A stretch of DNA of 62,517 nt from Thermoanaerobaculum sp. (GTDB lineage: Bacteria > Acidobacteriota > Thermoanaerobaculia > Multivoradales > UBA5704), in the NCBI GenBank assembly GCA_021154885.1, contig JAJKHS010000089.1, positions 1 through 62,517 of the forward strand, given 5' to 3'. Numbering within the stretch: the first letter of the stretch is position 1; each line of letters begins with the position of its first letter. A program made the position numbers and the translations under genes. A model generated the notes under the pieces. It was not told the DNA's origin, ran no database searches, and saw only the letters and a program-made list of their open reading frames with translations. Shown in pieces: positions 16,629-25,977 of this stretch.

Positions 16629-19355
16629 ATGCAGAGCTTCACCTACGTGGCCCCACGACAGACCTTCCCGGAGATGAGCCCGGCCCGGCGGCGGCTGGTG
16701 ATCGCCGGCCTGGCGACGGCGTGCCTGCTCTTCCTCGGCGGCTTCGTCCTCACGGGCTATCTCTGGAGCCTGTCGCGGCGCTTCCCGGTGGCGCCCTTCG
16801 CACAGCCGTCGCGCCTCTACGGCAGCGCCACCCCGCTGGCGCCCGGCATGGCCCTCTCCGCCGACGAGATGACGGCCGAGCTCGCGGCGACCGGCTATCG
16901 CGAGGTCGGTGCCCCCCCTGGGACCGGGTCGGACGCGAACGCCCCCCTCCCTCGCGGCACCTACCGCCGCACCGGGGACCGCGTGGCCGTCCAGCTCCGG
17001 CGCTTCCCCACGCCCGACGGGCCGGCCGGCGGCGACACCCTGGAGGTGAGCTTCAAGGGGGACCGCATCGCCGCCGTGCAGGCGGCGGGCAAGCCGGTCC
17101 GCGCCGCCACGCTGGAGCCGCCGCTCCTCGCCTCGTACTACGGCCGCAAGAAGGTGGAGGAGCGCCGGCCGGTCGCCCTCGACGAGCTGCCGGACCCGGT
17201 GGTGAAGGCCGTGCTGGCCGCCGAGGACTCGGGCTTCTGGCTCCACCCCGGCGTCTCTCCCACCGGCATCGCCCGCGCCCTGTGGAAGGACGCGAAGGGG
17301 GGCGAGATCGAGCAGGGGGGCAGCACCATCACCCAGCAGCTCGTCAAGAACGTCTACCTCTCCAATCGCCGGACCCTCTCCCGCAAGGCCAAGGAGGCGG
17401 TCATCGCCATGGCCCTGGAGCTGCGCTTCGGCAAACGGGCCATCCTGGAGGCGTACCTCAACGAGATCTACCTCGGCCAGAGCGGGCCGGCCAACCTGAT
17501 CGGCCTCGGCGCCGCCGCCCGCGCCTGGTTCGGCAAGGACGCGACGGAGCTGACCCTGGCCGAGGCCGCCACCCTGGCCGGCATGATCCACGCGCCGGCC
17601 GACACCTCGCCCGTCGCGCACCCGGACAAGGCGCGGGAGCGCCGCGACTGGGTGCTGAAGCGCATGGGCGAGCTGGGGTGGATCAAGCCGGAGCCGATGC
17701 AACAGGCGCTGGCCGAGCCGCTCGCGCCGCAGCCGCAGACCGTGCAGGCCCGTCCCCTGGCTCCCTACTTCGCCGGTGCCGCGGAGGCCGAGGCGCAGGA
17801 GCGGTTCGGCCTCCAAGAGCTGGGGAACAAGGGCTACCTCCTCTTCTCCACCCTGAGCTGGCGCGACCAGCGGCAGGCCGAGACGGCCGTGGCCCAGGGG
17901 ATGGCAGGATTGGAAAAGGGATGGGAGAAGAACCGGCGGCACCACAAGTCGCTCCAGGCGGCCCTGATCTCGGTGGACCCGCGGGACGGCGCCGTGCGCG
18001 CCTGGGTGGGCGGCCGCTCCTACTCCCACAGCCAGTTCGACCGCGTGTCCCAGGCGCGGCGGCAGGCCGGCAGCGCCTTCAAGCCGGTGATCTACGCCGC
18101 GGCCTTCGGTGGCGGCGTTGCGATGCCGGCCACGCTGTTCAAGGACTCGCCGATCACCGTCCGCATGGGAACCGCGAGCTGGAGCCCGCAGAACTACGAC
18201 CGGACCTATCACGGCTGGGTGACGGCACGCACGGCCCTGGAGCAGAGCCTGAACGTCCCCACCGTGCGCCTGGCCCTGCAGGTGGGCATGAGCCACGTGG
18301 TCGAGCTGGCCCGCAGCCTGGGGATCACCGGCAAGCTCGATCCCGTGCCGGCCGCGGCGCTGGGGACCTTCGAGGTCAGTCCCCTGGAGATGGCCCAGGT
18401 CTATTCGACGTTCGCCGCCGGCGGGCTGAAGCCGCCGGTCCACGTCCTCGCCGCCGTGCTCGACCTCAAAGGCGAGCCCGTCGGCGGGGACGAGCTGCCC
18501 GGGTCCCGGCGGGTGATGCCGCCCGAGGCGGCCTACCTGGTGACCAACATCCTCCAGGGCGTGCTCGACCACGGCACGGCCGCCGGCGCCCGGGGGATGG
18601 GAGTCACCGGTCCGCTGGCCGGCAAGACGGGGACGACCAATGACCAGAGGGACTCCTGGTTCGCCGGCTACTCGCCGGACCGGGCGACCGTGGTCTGGGT
18701 GGGGTACGACGACAACTCCTCCACCCAGCTCACCGGGGCGCGCGGCGCCCTCCCCCTCTGGGCCCGCTTCACCGCCGCCGTGCGGCCGGCGGCGGGCTTT
18801 CCCGATTTCCCCATGCCGACGGGGATGGTGCGGGTGACGGTGGACCCGGTGACGGGTCAGCTCGCCACTCCCTACTGCCCCACCCAGGTGACCGATTTGT
18901 TTCCCGAATGGAAGGCGCCGACCGTCCCCTGCGAACGGCACTCGCCGGGCTACAACGGCGATGCCCTGGCGGACGTGACATTGAGCCAGCCGCCGATCGA
19001 TCCGGCGGCCACCGAGGAGCCGGGCACCACCGTGACCGCGGACGGCCTGGAGATCGTGCGGCCGGTGGGAGCGGCCGCGACCACGACGCCCGGCGGCGGC
19101 TCGATCGTCATCCGGCCCACCAGCCGCCCGCGGCCGGACGCGCCGGCCGGCGCCACGGGCGGTCCGGCGGGGATGGAGCCGTCGGTCGGAGTGGTGCCCG
19201 TGGGGAGCGGACCGGTCGGCGCGAAGGCGGCGCCTACGCCCCCGCCGCCCGCCGAGCCGACGGCGGAGCCGGAGGAGACGCCGCCGGGGGGCCGTTTAGT
19301 TCGCTCCAGCTCTTCTGTGACGCTGCGAAGCGGGAGGCCGCCACGGTCGAGCTGA
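16629..19355 (+). CDS. mrcB: Bifunctional penicillin-binding protein 1B (glycosyltransferase/transpeptidase)
   Basis: A 908-residue class A PBP that polymerises and crosslinks peptidoglycan in the periplasm. After a membrane helix (residues about 22-45) comes a UB2H-like domain (about 50-160), then the GT51 domain with catalytic Glu199 in AAEDSGFW and GGSTITQQLVKNVYL. The transpeptidase has Ser482 in GSAFKP, SLN in EQSLNVPTV and Lys666 in AGKTGTTND. A proline/alanine-rich tail of about 140 residues follows. The last residues (VRSSSSVTLRSGRPPRSS) are out of character, and remnants in another frame follow, so the native C-terminus may have been changed by a frameshift or insertion. Confidence 0.93.
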   Translation: MQSFTYVAPRQTFPEMSPARRRLVIAGLATACLLFLGGFVLTGYLWSLSRRFPVAPFAQPSRLYGSATPLAPGMALSADEMTAELAATGYREVGAPPGTGSDANAPLPRGTYRRTGDRVAVQLRRFPTPDGPAGGDTLEVSFKGDRIAAVQAAGKPVRAATLEPPLLASYYGRKKVEERRPVALDELPDPVVKAVLAAEDSGFWLHPGVSPTGIARALWKDAKGGEIEQGGSTITQQLVKNVYLSNRRTLSRKAKEAVIAMALELRFGKRAILEAYLNEIYLGQSGPANLIGLGAAARAWFGKDATELTLAEAATLAGMIHAPADTSPVAHPDKARERRDWVLKRMGELGWIKPEPMQQALAEPLAPQPQTVQARPLAPYFAGAAEAEAQERFGLQELGNKGYLLFSTLSWRDQRQAETAVAQGMAGLEKGWEKNRRHHKSLQAALISVDPRDGAVRAWVGGRSYSHSQFDRVSQARRQAGSAFKPVIYAAAFGGGVAMPATLFKDSPITVRMGTASWSPQNYDRTYHGWVTARTALEQSLNVPTVRLALQVGMSHVVELARSLGITGKLDPVPAAALGTFEVSPLEMAQVYSTFAAGGLKPPVHVLAAVLDLKGEPVGGDELPGSRRVMPPEAAYLVTNILQGVLDHGTAAGARGMGVTGPLAGKTGTTNDQRDSWFAGYSPDRATVVWVGYDDNSSTQLTGARGALPLWARFTAAVRPAAGFPDFPMPTGMVRVTVDPVTGQLATPYCPTQVTDLFPEWKAPTVPCERHSPGYNGDALADVTLSQPPIDPAATEEPGTTVTADGLEIVRPVGAAATTTPGGGSIVIRPTSRPRPDAPAGATGGPAGMEPSVGVVPVGSGPVGAKAAPTPPPPAEPTAEPEETPPGGRLVRSSSSVTLRSGRPPRSS

Positions 19356-19441
19356 CGCGGCGGGTGGGTGAACTTCCTGTACCGCGCCCAGCATGACCCG
19401 GAGCTGCGGTTCGAGGCTGAGGGAGACTAGACCCGTTTCGT

Positions 19442-19729
19442 TTACGGGTTCACCGAGGGTCTGAAGGGCTTGCAGTACGAAATTCTGCCGTCGGGCGACT
19501 CTGAGCATTGGACGTCGGCACCGCCAGCGTAGCTGTACTCACACTCGTAACACGTCTCGTCCTGAGTAAACAGACATCTGCCACCGGGCGCGGGCACAGC
19601 ATCGCTAACGGCGCTGCAGCCGATCGCGTCGGCCAACGCCGGGGAGGAGGGCACGAGGAGAGTGGAAGAGACGGCGAAGGCGAGCAGCGCCAACAGCGCG
19701 AAGCGTAAGACCCATCGGCCTTTAGGCAT
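19442..19729 (-). CDS. Small secreted cysteine-rich protein
   Basis: A 95-residue exported protein. A Sec signal peptide covers about residues 1-34 (LRFALLALLAFAVSSTLLV, cleavage near SPALA-DA). The mature part of about 60 residues has six cysteines, in GCSAV, RCLF, TCYECEY, VQCSE and SYCKPF, suggesting three disulfides. GGAGGACTTTTC precedes the ATG. The longer upstream frame is discarded because it has no coding character. No family recognised; a second unrelated small Cys-rich exported protein is at 59092. Confidence 0.7.
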   Translation of the reverse strand: MPKGRWVLRFALLALLAFAVSSTLLVPSSPALADAIGCSAVSDAVPAPGGRCLFTQDETCYECEYSYAGGADVQCSESPDGRISYCKPFRPSVNP

Positions 19730-19767
19730 GAAAAGTCCTCCCGTGCGTTGAGGCCCATTGAATGCTG

Positions 19768-20889
19768 TCACCGAGTGGGCAGCTCCATGACGAGCAGCTC
19801 CGCTGGTGTGAACTCGTCCTCGAAGCTGAGGAGCTGGGCTGTCCTGAGGAGGACGATGCTGCCGCCGCGAGCGTCCGCCATGAGGCGGTCGTTGGGTCCG
19901 ACGTTCGGCACGGGAATCGCGAAAGTCAGGATTCCGTGCGAGCCGAGCACCTTCAGTTGCCACGATGGTCTGCCGTCGACCATCGTGCGGACGATGACTG
20001 CCGGCCCCTGGGGCAGGGGGAGGACGGCGTCCACGAGCCGGTGAGAGCTCCTCCAGGCGCGGCTCTTCAAGGCGCTTCTAAAGAAGGTCCTGGAAACCTC
20101 CTTGGTGACGCCTGAGCAGAGATCGTCCACCCCCAGGTCGGCGTTGGTCCAGGAGCGCAGCAAGGTGCCCTCGTCGTCGTAGAGAAAGGCTCCCGGCTCA
20201 ACAGCCGGCACGAGGAACATGGAGCCGTCCTGGAGAAAGCGGGTCCCGCCGGCTTCCAGGATGCCGCAGCGCGAGTAATGCGGCGCTCCCCTCCCTTCCG
20301 AGTCGAGCCGCAGGGGTTTCAGATCCCGGAAGTCCGAGTTGAGCTTGCCAAACCCGGCGAGCCCCCCCTGGCGATCGTAACTGTCCTCCAAGCCCTCCTC
20401 GACCCCGATTCCCAGGAGAAGCAGGCGGTCGCCGCGCAGGTCCAGCCCTTCCGTGAGCGCCACGTGCTTCATCGTGAACAGGACCTTCCCATCGGGCGAT
20501 GCCTGGATGGGGCGCCAGCCCAGTCTCCTCTCCCAGTCTGCATAGGCCAAGACTCCCTCGGAGGCCGCGACATGCGAGAATAATCTGGACAGGTTGCCCA
20601 TAGCCCGGTTCGGCACCAGGGTGCGAACCACGGGCAGGCCCGGGGCGAGCTTCACCTCGGCAACGCCGTGCTCATTGCGCACGAGGTAGACCGAATTCTC
20701 GCTGGCCCAGCGGACGTCCGTAGGCGAGCTCGGCGCGCCGGGCACGGCGTAGCGCGCGACCACGCGCAGTGTGGCCGGGGCTGGCGCGGCGAACAGCGCC
20801 AGGGTGCCTGCGAGGGCGACCACGCCGAGAGCTGCGCCCAAGGGGACCCGGGTGACGAGGAGCTTTACCCGCCACGAAATGCCGTTCAT
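19768..20889 (-). CDS. Secreted or membrane-anchored protein of unknown function (possible beta-propeller)
   Basis: A 373-residue protein with an N-terminal hydrophobic segment (GAALGVVALAGTLALFAAPA, about residues 16-37) that may be a signal peptide or anchor. The rest is rich in short beta-like blocks (DVRWASENSVYLVRN, DLRGDRLLLLGIG, GSMFLVPAVEPGAFLYDDEG), reminiscent of propeller blades, but no blade motif is certain. AAGGGACGTA precedes the ATG at 20889; a second ATG 18 bases upstream is possible. The gap to the small Cys-rich gene downstream on the same strand is 38 bases, so they may be one operon. Confidence 0.6.
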   Translation of the reverse strand: MNGISWRVKLLVTRVPLGAALGVVALAGTLALFAAPAPATLRVVARYAVPGAPSSPTDVRWASENSVYLVRNEHGVAEVKLAPGLPVVRTLVPNRAMGNLSRLFSHVAASEGVLAYADWERRLGWRPIQASPDGKVLFTMKHVALTEGLDLRGDRLLLLGIGVEEGLEDSYDRQGGLAGFGKLNSDFRDLKPLRLDSEGRGAPHYSRCGILEAGGTRFLQDGSMFLVPAVEPGAFLYDDEGTLLRSWTNADLGVDDLCSGVTKEVSRTFFRSALKSRAWRSSHRLVDAVLPLPQGPAVIVRTMVDGRPSWQLKVLGSHGILTFAIPVPNVGPNDRLMADARGGSIVLLRTAQLLSFEDEFTPAELLVMELPTR

Positions 20890-20922
20890 TACGTCCCTTC
20901 CATTCATCTGTGAGAGAGAGTC

Positions 20923-20940
20923 TACGTATTCGTAGTAGAA
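20923..20940. promoter_or_regulatory. Inverted repeat upstream of the 19768-20889 gene
   Basis: CTACG-TATT-CGTAG forms a perfect 5-bp inverted repeat about 35 bases upstream of the start. Half-sites of TAC/GTA type are used by BlaI/MecI/CopY regulators, but no such regulator is in the window, so the assignment is weak. Confidence 0.3.
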
Positions 20941-21130
20941 GTCAAGGTGTAAACGAGCCGGCTCACCGGCCGGAGGAGGCCGTACGGAGAGGCTGAGGCT
21001 AAACTGGCACGAGTCTTGAAGTAAGGAAACGGCAGGGCGGGTCGGCGGCGCGAGGTTGACTGGTTGGAGCTCTCTCTGGACGCCGCCGATCCGGTCTCTT
21101 TCCTACGAAAACCTACAACCTACTCTACCT

Positions 21131-22279
21131 TCAGCCGGGGCCGGCCGTGTCGAGCCGGACGTCGAGCTTGACGTCCTCGCCGGCCTTGACGGTGAAGTCC
21201 TTCTCCTGGGACCGGCGGCCGGGACGGACGATGGCCAGCTTGTGGTCGCCGGCGGCCAGGGGCAGGCCCGCACGCATCATGGAGAGGTCGGTGCCGGTGC
21301 CGACGAAACGGCCGTCGACGTAGACCGAGGCGTCCTCGGGCTGGACGTCGAGGACCAGACGGCCCCGTTCGCCCCTGGCCGAGCCGCGGTCGTCAGCCCG
21401 GTCGCGGCCACGGTAGTCGTCGCGCCGGGAGCCGCGGTCGCGGCGCACCCGGTCGTGCCAGCCCTCGTCCTCGCCCTGGTCTCCATACTGCCCGTGGCGC
21501 TCGGCCTCGTCGCGCCACCGCTCGTCACGGCGTTCGTGAGTCTTGGTGGCGAGGTCCTCGGGCCGCGTGGACGATCCCGGCTCCATCTTGTCGTCGACGT
21601 CGATGACGTTGCCGGGGTAGACGGTGATCTGGCGGGAGAGGGTCTTGTAGCCGTCGAGGTAGAAGACCACGTCGTAGGTCCCTCGGGGCAGCCAGAGGTA
21701 GTCCGGCCAGCCGTCGAAGGAGTCGACGATGCCGAGGCGTTCGCCGTCGACCCAGACCTCCGTCCGCCCGGGGCTGACGTCGAGGTCCAGAGCGCCCATC
21801 TCGTCACGCTCGGAGTAGCGGGAGCGGGGCCGGGCGGCGTAATACGGGTCGTAATCCGGGCCCCACCACGCGCCGCCCCAGCCCCAGTAGCCGTAGGGGT
21901 AGTAGAAGTTGTAGTAGAACGGATCGTAGAAGAGGCCGCCGCCGAAGAAGACGCGGTGGCCGCCGTGGAAGTGGCCGCCGCCGTGGCTGCGGTCGAACGA
22001 CGGCTGCCGCTCGGCGCCTGGAGTCGAGGGGACGGGATGGGCGGTGCGCGGGGTGCTGGTCGAGCTCCCGCGGCTACCGCGGCTGGAGCTGGACGTTCCG
22101 TGCGAGCCGGTCGCATGGGCCGACCGGCCGCCGCCGCCGTGGCCGCCACCGGAGCGGCCGCCACCGCCGCCGTGGCCACCGCGGGCCTCGACGGGCAGGC
22201 TCACGGCCAGCAGCGCCGCGAGCGCGAGGGGAAACGCCTCAGCCCGGAACCGTCTGCCGGCTGGTCTGGGTGTGTTCAT
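21131..22279 (-). CDS. PEGA-domain exported protein with Gly/Ser/Tyr-rich linker
   Basis: A 382-residue exported protein. A signal peptide (AFPLALAALLAVSLPVEA) is followed by a GGHGGGGG-type Gly/His/Ser linker (about residues 32-90), an aromatic stretch with repeated Tyr/Trp/Gly (GYWGWGGAWWGPDY), and two PEGA-like beta-sandwich units: LDLDVSPGRTEVWVDGERL (about 170) and LVLDVQPEDASVYVDGRFVG (about 305). Between them is a very charged Arg/Asp-rich segment. PEGA domains occur in surface and cell-wall-associated proteins. GGAGAGCACCC precedes ATG 22279, which lies inside the 3' end of the glycosyltransferase gene (41-base overlap), indicating coupling. Confidence 0.75.
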   Translation of the reverse strand: MNTPRPAGRRFRAEAFPLALAALLAVSLPVEARGGHGGGGGRSGGGHGGGGRSAHATGSHGTSSSSRGSRGSSTSTPRTAHPVPSTPGAERQPSFDRSHGGGHFHGGHRVFFGGGLFYDPFYYNFYYPYGYWGWGGAWWGPDYDPYYAARPRSRYSERDEMGALDLDVSPGRTEVWVDGERLGIVDSFDGWPDYLWLPRGTYDVVFYLDGYKTLSRQITVYPGNVIDVDDKMEPGSSTRPEDLATKTHERRDERWRDEAERHGQYGDQGEDEGWHDRVRRDRGSRRDDYRGRDRADDRGSARGERGRLVLDVQPEDASVYVDGRFVGTGTDLSMMRAGLPLAAGDHKLAIVRPGRRSQEKDFTVKAGEDVKLDVRLDTAGPG

Positions 22280-23216
22280 GGGTGCTCTCCTTTTCCTGCT
22301 CCGCGCCCAACTCGGACCAGGCGCGGTGAAGACCTTGGATGTAATGATACCTGAGGACATCTTCCCATAGTTTCGGTGTCCTGAGTGGCCAATTTTGCAA
22401 AGCGCGGACCAGGCCCTCCCGCCGCTTCTGAGGCCCCTCCGGAGGCAGCGGCGGCGGCCCGTCCGGACCGATCCCCAGGAAAGCTCCCAGCTCGGGATGA
22501 AGGCGGTAGAAGACCACGGCGCCATAGCCGGCCCTCTCCTGCCGCGCCGCGAAACGGTCGATGTCCGTGGGATGGTCGTGGGCCACCGTGGCCGCCGGCT
22601 CGTAGACGAGGCGCATGCCCCGCCGCTTCAGCCGGTAACCGAGCTCGATGTCTTCCCACGCTGCATAGGGAAAACGCAGGTCGAAAGGTTCCGCCAGCAG
22701 CAGATCGCGCGGCATCGAGAGATTGGAGGTGTACAGGAAATTGAACGGTACGTCTTCTTTTCTGTCCCCGATCAAGGCATAGCCGAACTGGAGACCGTGC
22801 TCGTTGACGTAGCGCAGGAACGGATTGAGCCGCATCCGACGGTGCCAGCCGGTGTAGCCGATCACCGCCAGATGAGGGTCGTCCCCCCGCCGGCGATGGG
22901 CCTCCCGGTGGGTCGCCAACCATCCTGGAGAGGGGACGGTATCGTCCCCCAGAAAGGCCACCCAGCGACCCGAGGCGGCGGCCACTCCCGTGTTGCGCGC
23001 CGCCGCCGGTCCGTGGTTCTCCTGCAGCAGCACGCGCAGCGAAATGCGGAAGGAGCGGCTGCGCAGCCAGTCGGCGGTGCCGTCGGTGGAGCCGTCGTCC
23101 ACCACGACCACCTCGAACGAGGGAGGCCCGTGCTGGAACTCCAGCGCCTGGAGAACCTCGGCGAGGACCTCCAGGCGGTTGTGGGTGGGAATGACGACGG
23201 AGACATCAGGCCCCAT
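22239..23216 (-). CDS. Family 2 glycosyltransferase
   Basis: A 325-residue GT-A fold enzyme. SVVIPTHNRLEVLAEVLQAL is the usual start, VVVVDDGSTDGTADWL binds the nucleotide sugar, FLGDDTVPSPGWL is the DXD-type metal site and YAAWEDIELGYRLKRRG carries the catalytic-base ED motif. It probably adds a sugar to a surface glycan or protein. It overlaps the start of the PEGA gene by 41 bases. The next gene upstream on this strand is a methyltransferase 41 bases away, so the three may form a surface-modification operon. Confidence 0.85.
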   Translation of the reverse strand: MGPDVSVVIPTHNRLEVLAEVLQALEFQHGPPSFEVVVVDDGSTDGTADWLRSRSFRISLRVLLQENHGPAAARNTGVAAASGRWVAFLGDDTVPSPGWLATHREAHRRRGDDPHLAVIGYTGWHRRMRLNPFLRYVNEHGLQFGYALIGDRKEDVPFNFLYTSNLSMPRDLLLAEPFDLRFPYAAWEDIELGYRLKRRGMRLVYEPAATVAHDHPTDIDRFAARQERAGYGAVVFYRLHPELGAFLGIGPDGPPPLPPEGPQKRREGLVRALQNWPLRTPKLWEDVLRYHYIQGLHRAWSELGAEQEKESTHEHTQTSRQTVPG

Positions 23217-23257
23217 GAGGAAAGATTACTCCAGACGGGCCCGGTGGGAGCGCGCCG

Positions 23258-24061
23258 CTAGGGCCCGTGCCCGTTGCGGTTGCGGACGATCAGGTAGTTG
23301 GCGGGCACCCGCCCCTCCTCGCCATGGTGAAGGGTGACGGTGTTGATGGTGACGTCGTCCCCCTCGGCCAGCACCTGGAACCGGCTCTCCGGATAGAGAG
23401 TGAACCGCTCCTTGGGGTCGAAGCCCACGGAGGTGGCGCCGGTGCGGATCACGTTGTGGACGTGCGACGGCAGCCCGGAGGGGCTGTTGCCGGGCAGCGT
23501 CCGGAAGTAGTCGAGGGCGCAGAGCGACAGCTCGATCTGATACAGCGTGCCCCGCTTGCCGATCAGGGTCGAGAGGGTCTCCACGAACTTCGGCCGGTCC
23601 CCCTTCTGCACGACGTGCATCACCGTGCGCATGTAGACGTTGACGTCGCCGAACTCGTCGTGAAAGGCCCGGGCCTGGTCCGGCTTGAGGGCGTCGAGCA
23701 CCCGGTAGTCGATCTTCAGCTCCGCCGGCGTCTCTTCCCGCGCTTTGGCGATGGCCGTCGGCGAGACGTCCGTGGCGATCACCCGGTCGAAATGCCTGGC
23801 CAGGTAGCGCGACTGGCGGCCGTTGCCGCAGCCGAAGTCGAGCAGCGGCAGCGATGGATCCATGTGCGGGCTGAATCGCGGCAGGTCCTCCGCCGAGGCC
23901 CGCTCCGGCTCGTTGTCCCAGAGCACCTCGCCACCCTGCCCGGTCTTGCCGATGTGGCGCCAGTAGTTCTCCCAATGACGGTCGACCTCGCCGGGGTGGC
24001 CATACTTGAACCGGTAAAACAGCACGTTGGACAGCAGACGTACGGATTTGAGCAACTCCAT
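23258..24061 (-). CDS. SAM-dependent methyltransferase
   Basis: A 267-residue class I methyltransferase. Motif I is LLDFGCGNGRQSRYLARHF, and DRVIATDVSPTAIAKA is the following acidic-loop segment that contacts the adenosine. The N-terminal 60 residues (VLFYRFKYGHPGEVDRHWEN) are unlike common families and may form a substrate cap. AGGAGGG precedes ATG 24061. Clustered with a glycosyltransferase and a PEGA protein; substrate unknown. Confidence 0.78.
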   Translation of the reverse strand: MELLKSVRLLSNVLFYRFKYGHPGEVDRHWENYWRHIGKTGQGGEVLWDNEPERASAEDLPRFSPHMDPSLPLLDFGCGNGRQSRYLARHFDRVIATDVSPTAIAKAREETPAELKIDYRVLDALKPDQARAFHDEFGDVNVYMRTVMHVVQKGDRPKFVETLSTLIGKRGTLYQIELSLCALDYFRTLPGNSPSGLPSHVHNVIRTGATSVGFDPKERFTLYPESRFQVLAEGDDVTINTVTLHHGEEGRVPANYLIVRNRNGHGP

Positions 24062-24298
24062 CGGAAACCCTCCTGGCGGCTCTAAGCGTCGCCGCCTATC
24101 TTCGGAGAAAGACACAGTCGCCTCTCTCCAAAATGGCATGGAAAGCTATGTGCAATGCTCTAAGTAATGCTCTTGCAGAAGTAGTGCGGCCGGGAGGCGG
24201 GAGCGGGACAAGGGAGGGAGAAAAGCTAACCGCTCTTGACCGCCCCCCGGTCCTCGGTCTACGGTCCGCCCATCCCTTTCCCGTCCTGGAGACCTGAC

Positions 24299-25570
24299 AT
24301 GAGCGATCACACTCCCGATCCATCCACCCGGCGGGTGGTGGTGACCGGCCTGGGGGCGGTGACTCCCCTGGGCCTTTCCGTGGAGGCGTTCTGGAACGCC
24401 CTGCTGCGGGGCGAGAGCGGCGCCCGGCCCATCGCGAGCTTCGACGCCTCGGCCTTCCCCACCCGGTTCGCCTGCGAGGTCCAGGGCTTCGATCCCCTCG
24501 TCTACTTCGACCGCAAGCAGGCGCGCCACCTGGACCCCTTCTGCCACTACGCCGTGGCCGCGTCGGACGAGGCCCTGCGCGACGCGGCGCTGAACCCGGA
24601 GGCGATGGAGCCGGGCGAACGGGAGCGGGCCGGCATCATCTTCGGCAGCGGCATCGGCGGCTTCCACACCTTGCAGACCCAGGCTCGGGAGTACTTCGAG
24701 CACGGTGCCCGCCGCATCTCGCCGTTCTTCATCCCGATGATCATCCCCAACATGGCCGGCGGGGTGCTCTCGATCCGCTACGGCTTCCAGGGCCCCAACC
24801 ACGCCGTGGTCTCCGCCTGTGCCACGGGCAACCACGCCTTGGCGGAGGGCCTCTCCCTGATCCGCGAGGGGCAGGCCGACCTGATCCTCTGCGGCGGCAG
24901 CGAGGCGTCCGTCTCCGAGATGGGGATCGGCGGCTTCAACGCCATGAAGGCCCTGTCGACGCGCAACGACTCGCCCGAGACGGCGAGCCGCCCCTTCGAC
25001 GTCGAGCGGGACGGCTTCGTGCTGGGCGACGGCGCCGGCGCACTGGTGCTGGAGGAGGCCGGCCATGCGTTGCGCCGGGGCGCGCGCATCTACGCCGAGT
25101 TGCGGGCGGTGGGCGCCTCGGCGGACGCCTACCACATGAGCGCTCCGCACCCGGAGGGGCGCGGCATCGTCCTCGCCCTGGGCAAGGCGCTCACCGAGGC
25201 GGGGCTGGCGCCGGAGACGGTGGACAGCATCAACATGCACGCCACCTCGACGCCGCTGGGGGACGAATCCGAGGCCAAGGCCGTGCGCACCTTCTTCGGC
25301 GCCCACGCGGACCGGTTGACGGCCACCTCCACGAAGAGCATGACCGGTCACCTGTTGGGCGCGGCGGGCGCCGTCGAGGCCATCGCCACCGTCCTCAGCA
25401 TCGTCCACGGCGTGGTGCCCCCGACCATCAACCTCACCCAACAGGACCCGGCCTGCGACGTCAACGTCGCCGCCAACGAGGCCGTCCGCCGGCCCGTGCG
25501 CGTGGCCCTCAACGACGCCTTCGGCTTCGGGGGGCACAATACGTGCGCGGTGTTCGTAGCGTGGGAGTGA
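24299..25570 (+). CDS. fabF: Beta-ketoacyl-ACP synthase II
   Basis: A 423-residue thiolase-fold condensing enzyme that extends acyl chains with malonyl-ACP. Catalytic residues are visible at Cys174 (VVSACATGNHA), His314 (NMHATSTPLGD), Lys346 and His351 (STKSMTGHLLGAAGAVEA). The N-terminus RRVVVTGLGAVTPLG and C-terminus NDAFGFGGHNTCAVF are standard. Length fits FabF. ATG 24299 has a TGGAGACC site. No acyl carrier protein or other fab gene is adjacent, so this may be a stand-alone copy for housekeeping or a specialised lipid; the sequence cannot decide. Confidence 0.93.
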   Translation: MSDHTPDPSTRRVVVTGLGAVTPLGLSVEAFWNALLRGESGARPIASFDASAFPTRFACEVQGFDPLVYFDRKQARHLDPFCHYAVAASDEALRDAALNPEAMEPGERERAGIIFGSGIGGFHTLQTQAREYFEHGARRISPFFIPMIIPNMAGGVLSIRYGFQGPNHAVVSACATGNHALAEGLSLIREGQADLILCGGSEASVSEMGIGGFNAMKALSTRNDSPETASRPFDVERDGFVLGDGAGALVLEEAGHALRRGARIYAELRAVGASADAYHMSAPHPEGRGIVLALGKALTEAGLAPETVDSINMHATSTPLGDESEAKAVRTFFGAHADRLTATSTKSMTGHLLGAAGAVEAIATVLSIVHGVVPPTINLTQQDPACDVNVAANEAVRRPVRVALNDAFGFGGHNTCAVFVAWE

Positions 25571-25591
25571 GGTCTCAAGCTACACCTTGCG

Positions 25592-25954
25592 ATGCGCGTC
25601 CCGCCGGAAGAATTCGAAGCCTTGGTGGAGCAGGCCCTGGAGGGTCTGCCCGAGGAGCTCGCGGAGCTGTTGGAGAACGTGGCCGTGATGGTGGAGGAAG
25701 AGCCCGACCCCGAGGATCTGGAGGCCCTGGAGATGGCGCCGGATGAGGAGCTGTTCGGCCTCTACCAGGGCGTCCCCCTCGCGGAGCGGGACTCCTTCTA
25801 CCAGGCCGCCATGCCGGACCGGGTGATCATCTACCGCGGCCCCATCCTGCGGTACTGCGACAACCGCCGCCAGGTGATCCGCGAGGTCCGGGACACGGTC
25901 GTCCACGAGTTGGGCCACCATTTCGGGCTGGACGAGGACGACATGCCGTACTAG
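25592..25954 (+). CDS. Metallopeptidase-like protein, minimal zincin family (DUF1025)
   Basis: A 120-residue protein ending in TVVHELGHHFGLDEDDMPY. The HExxH zinc site with a following His and Asp matches the minimal zincin (DUF1025) family, whose members lack a known substrate. The N-terminal RVPPEEFEALVEQALEGLPE is the family's conserved helix. It starts 21 bases after fabF and ends 23 bases before the potassium-channel gene, so the three are probably co-transcribed, but no functional link is evident. Confidence 0.85.
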   Translation: MRVPPEEFEALVEQALEGLPEELAELLENVAVMVEEEPDPEDLEALEMAPDEELFGLYQGVPLAERDSFYQAAMPDRVIIYRGPILRYCDNRRQVIREVRDTVVHELGHHFGLDEDDMPY

Positions 25955-25977
25955 AGGCCCCGGCATACAATCCCCTC

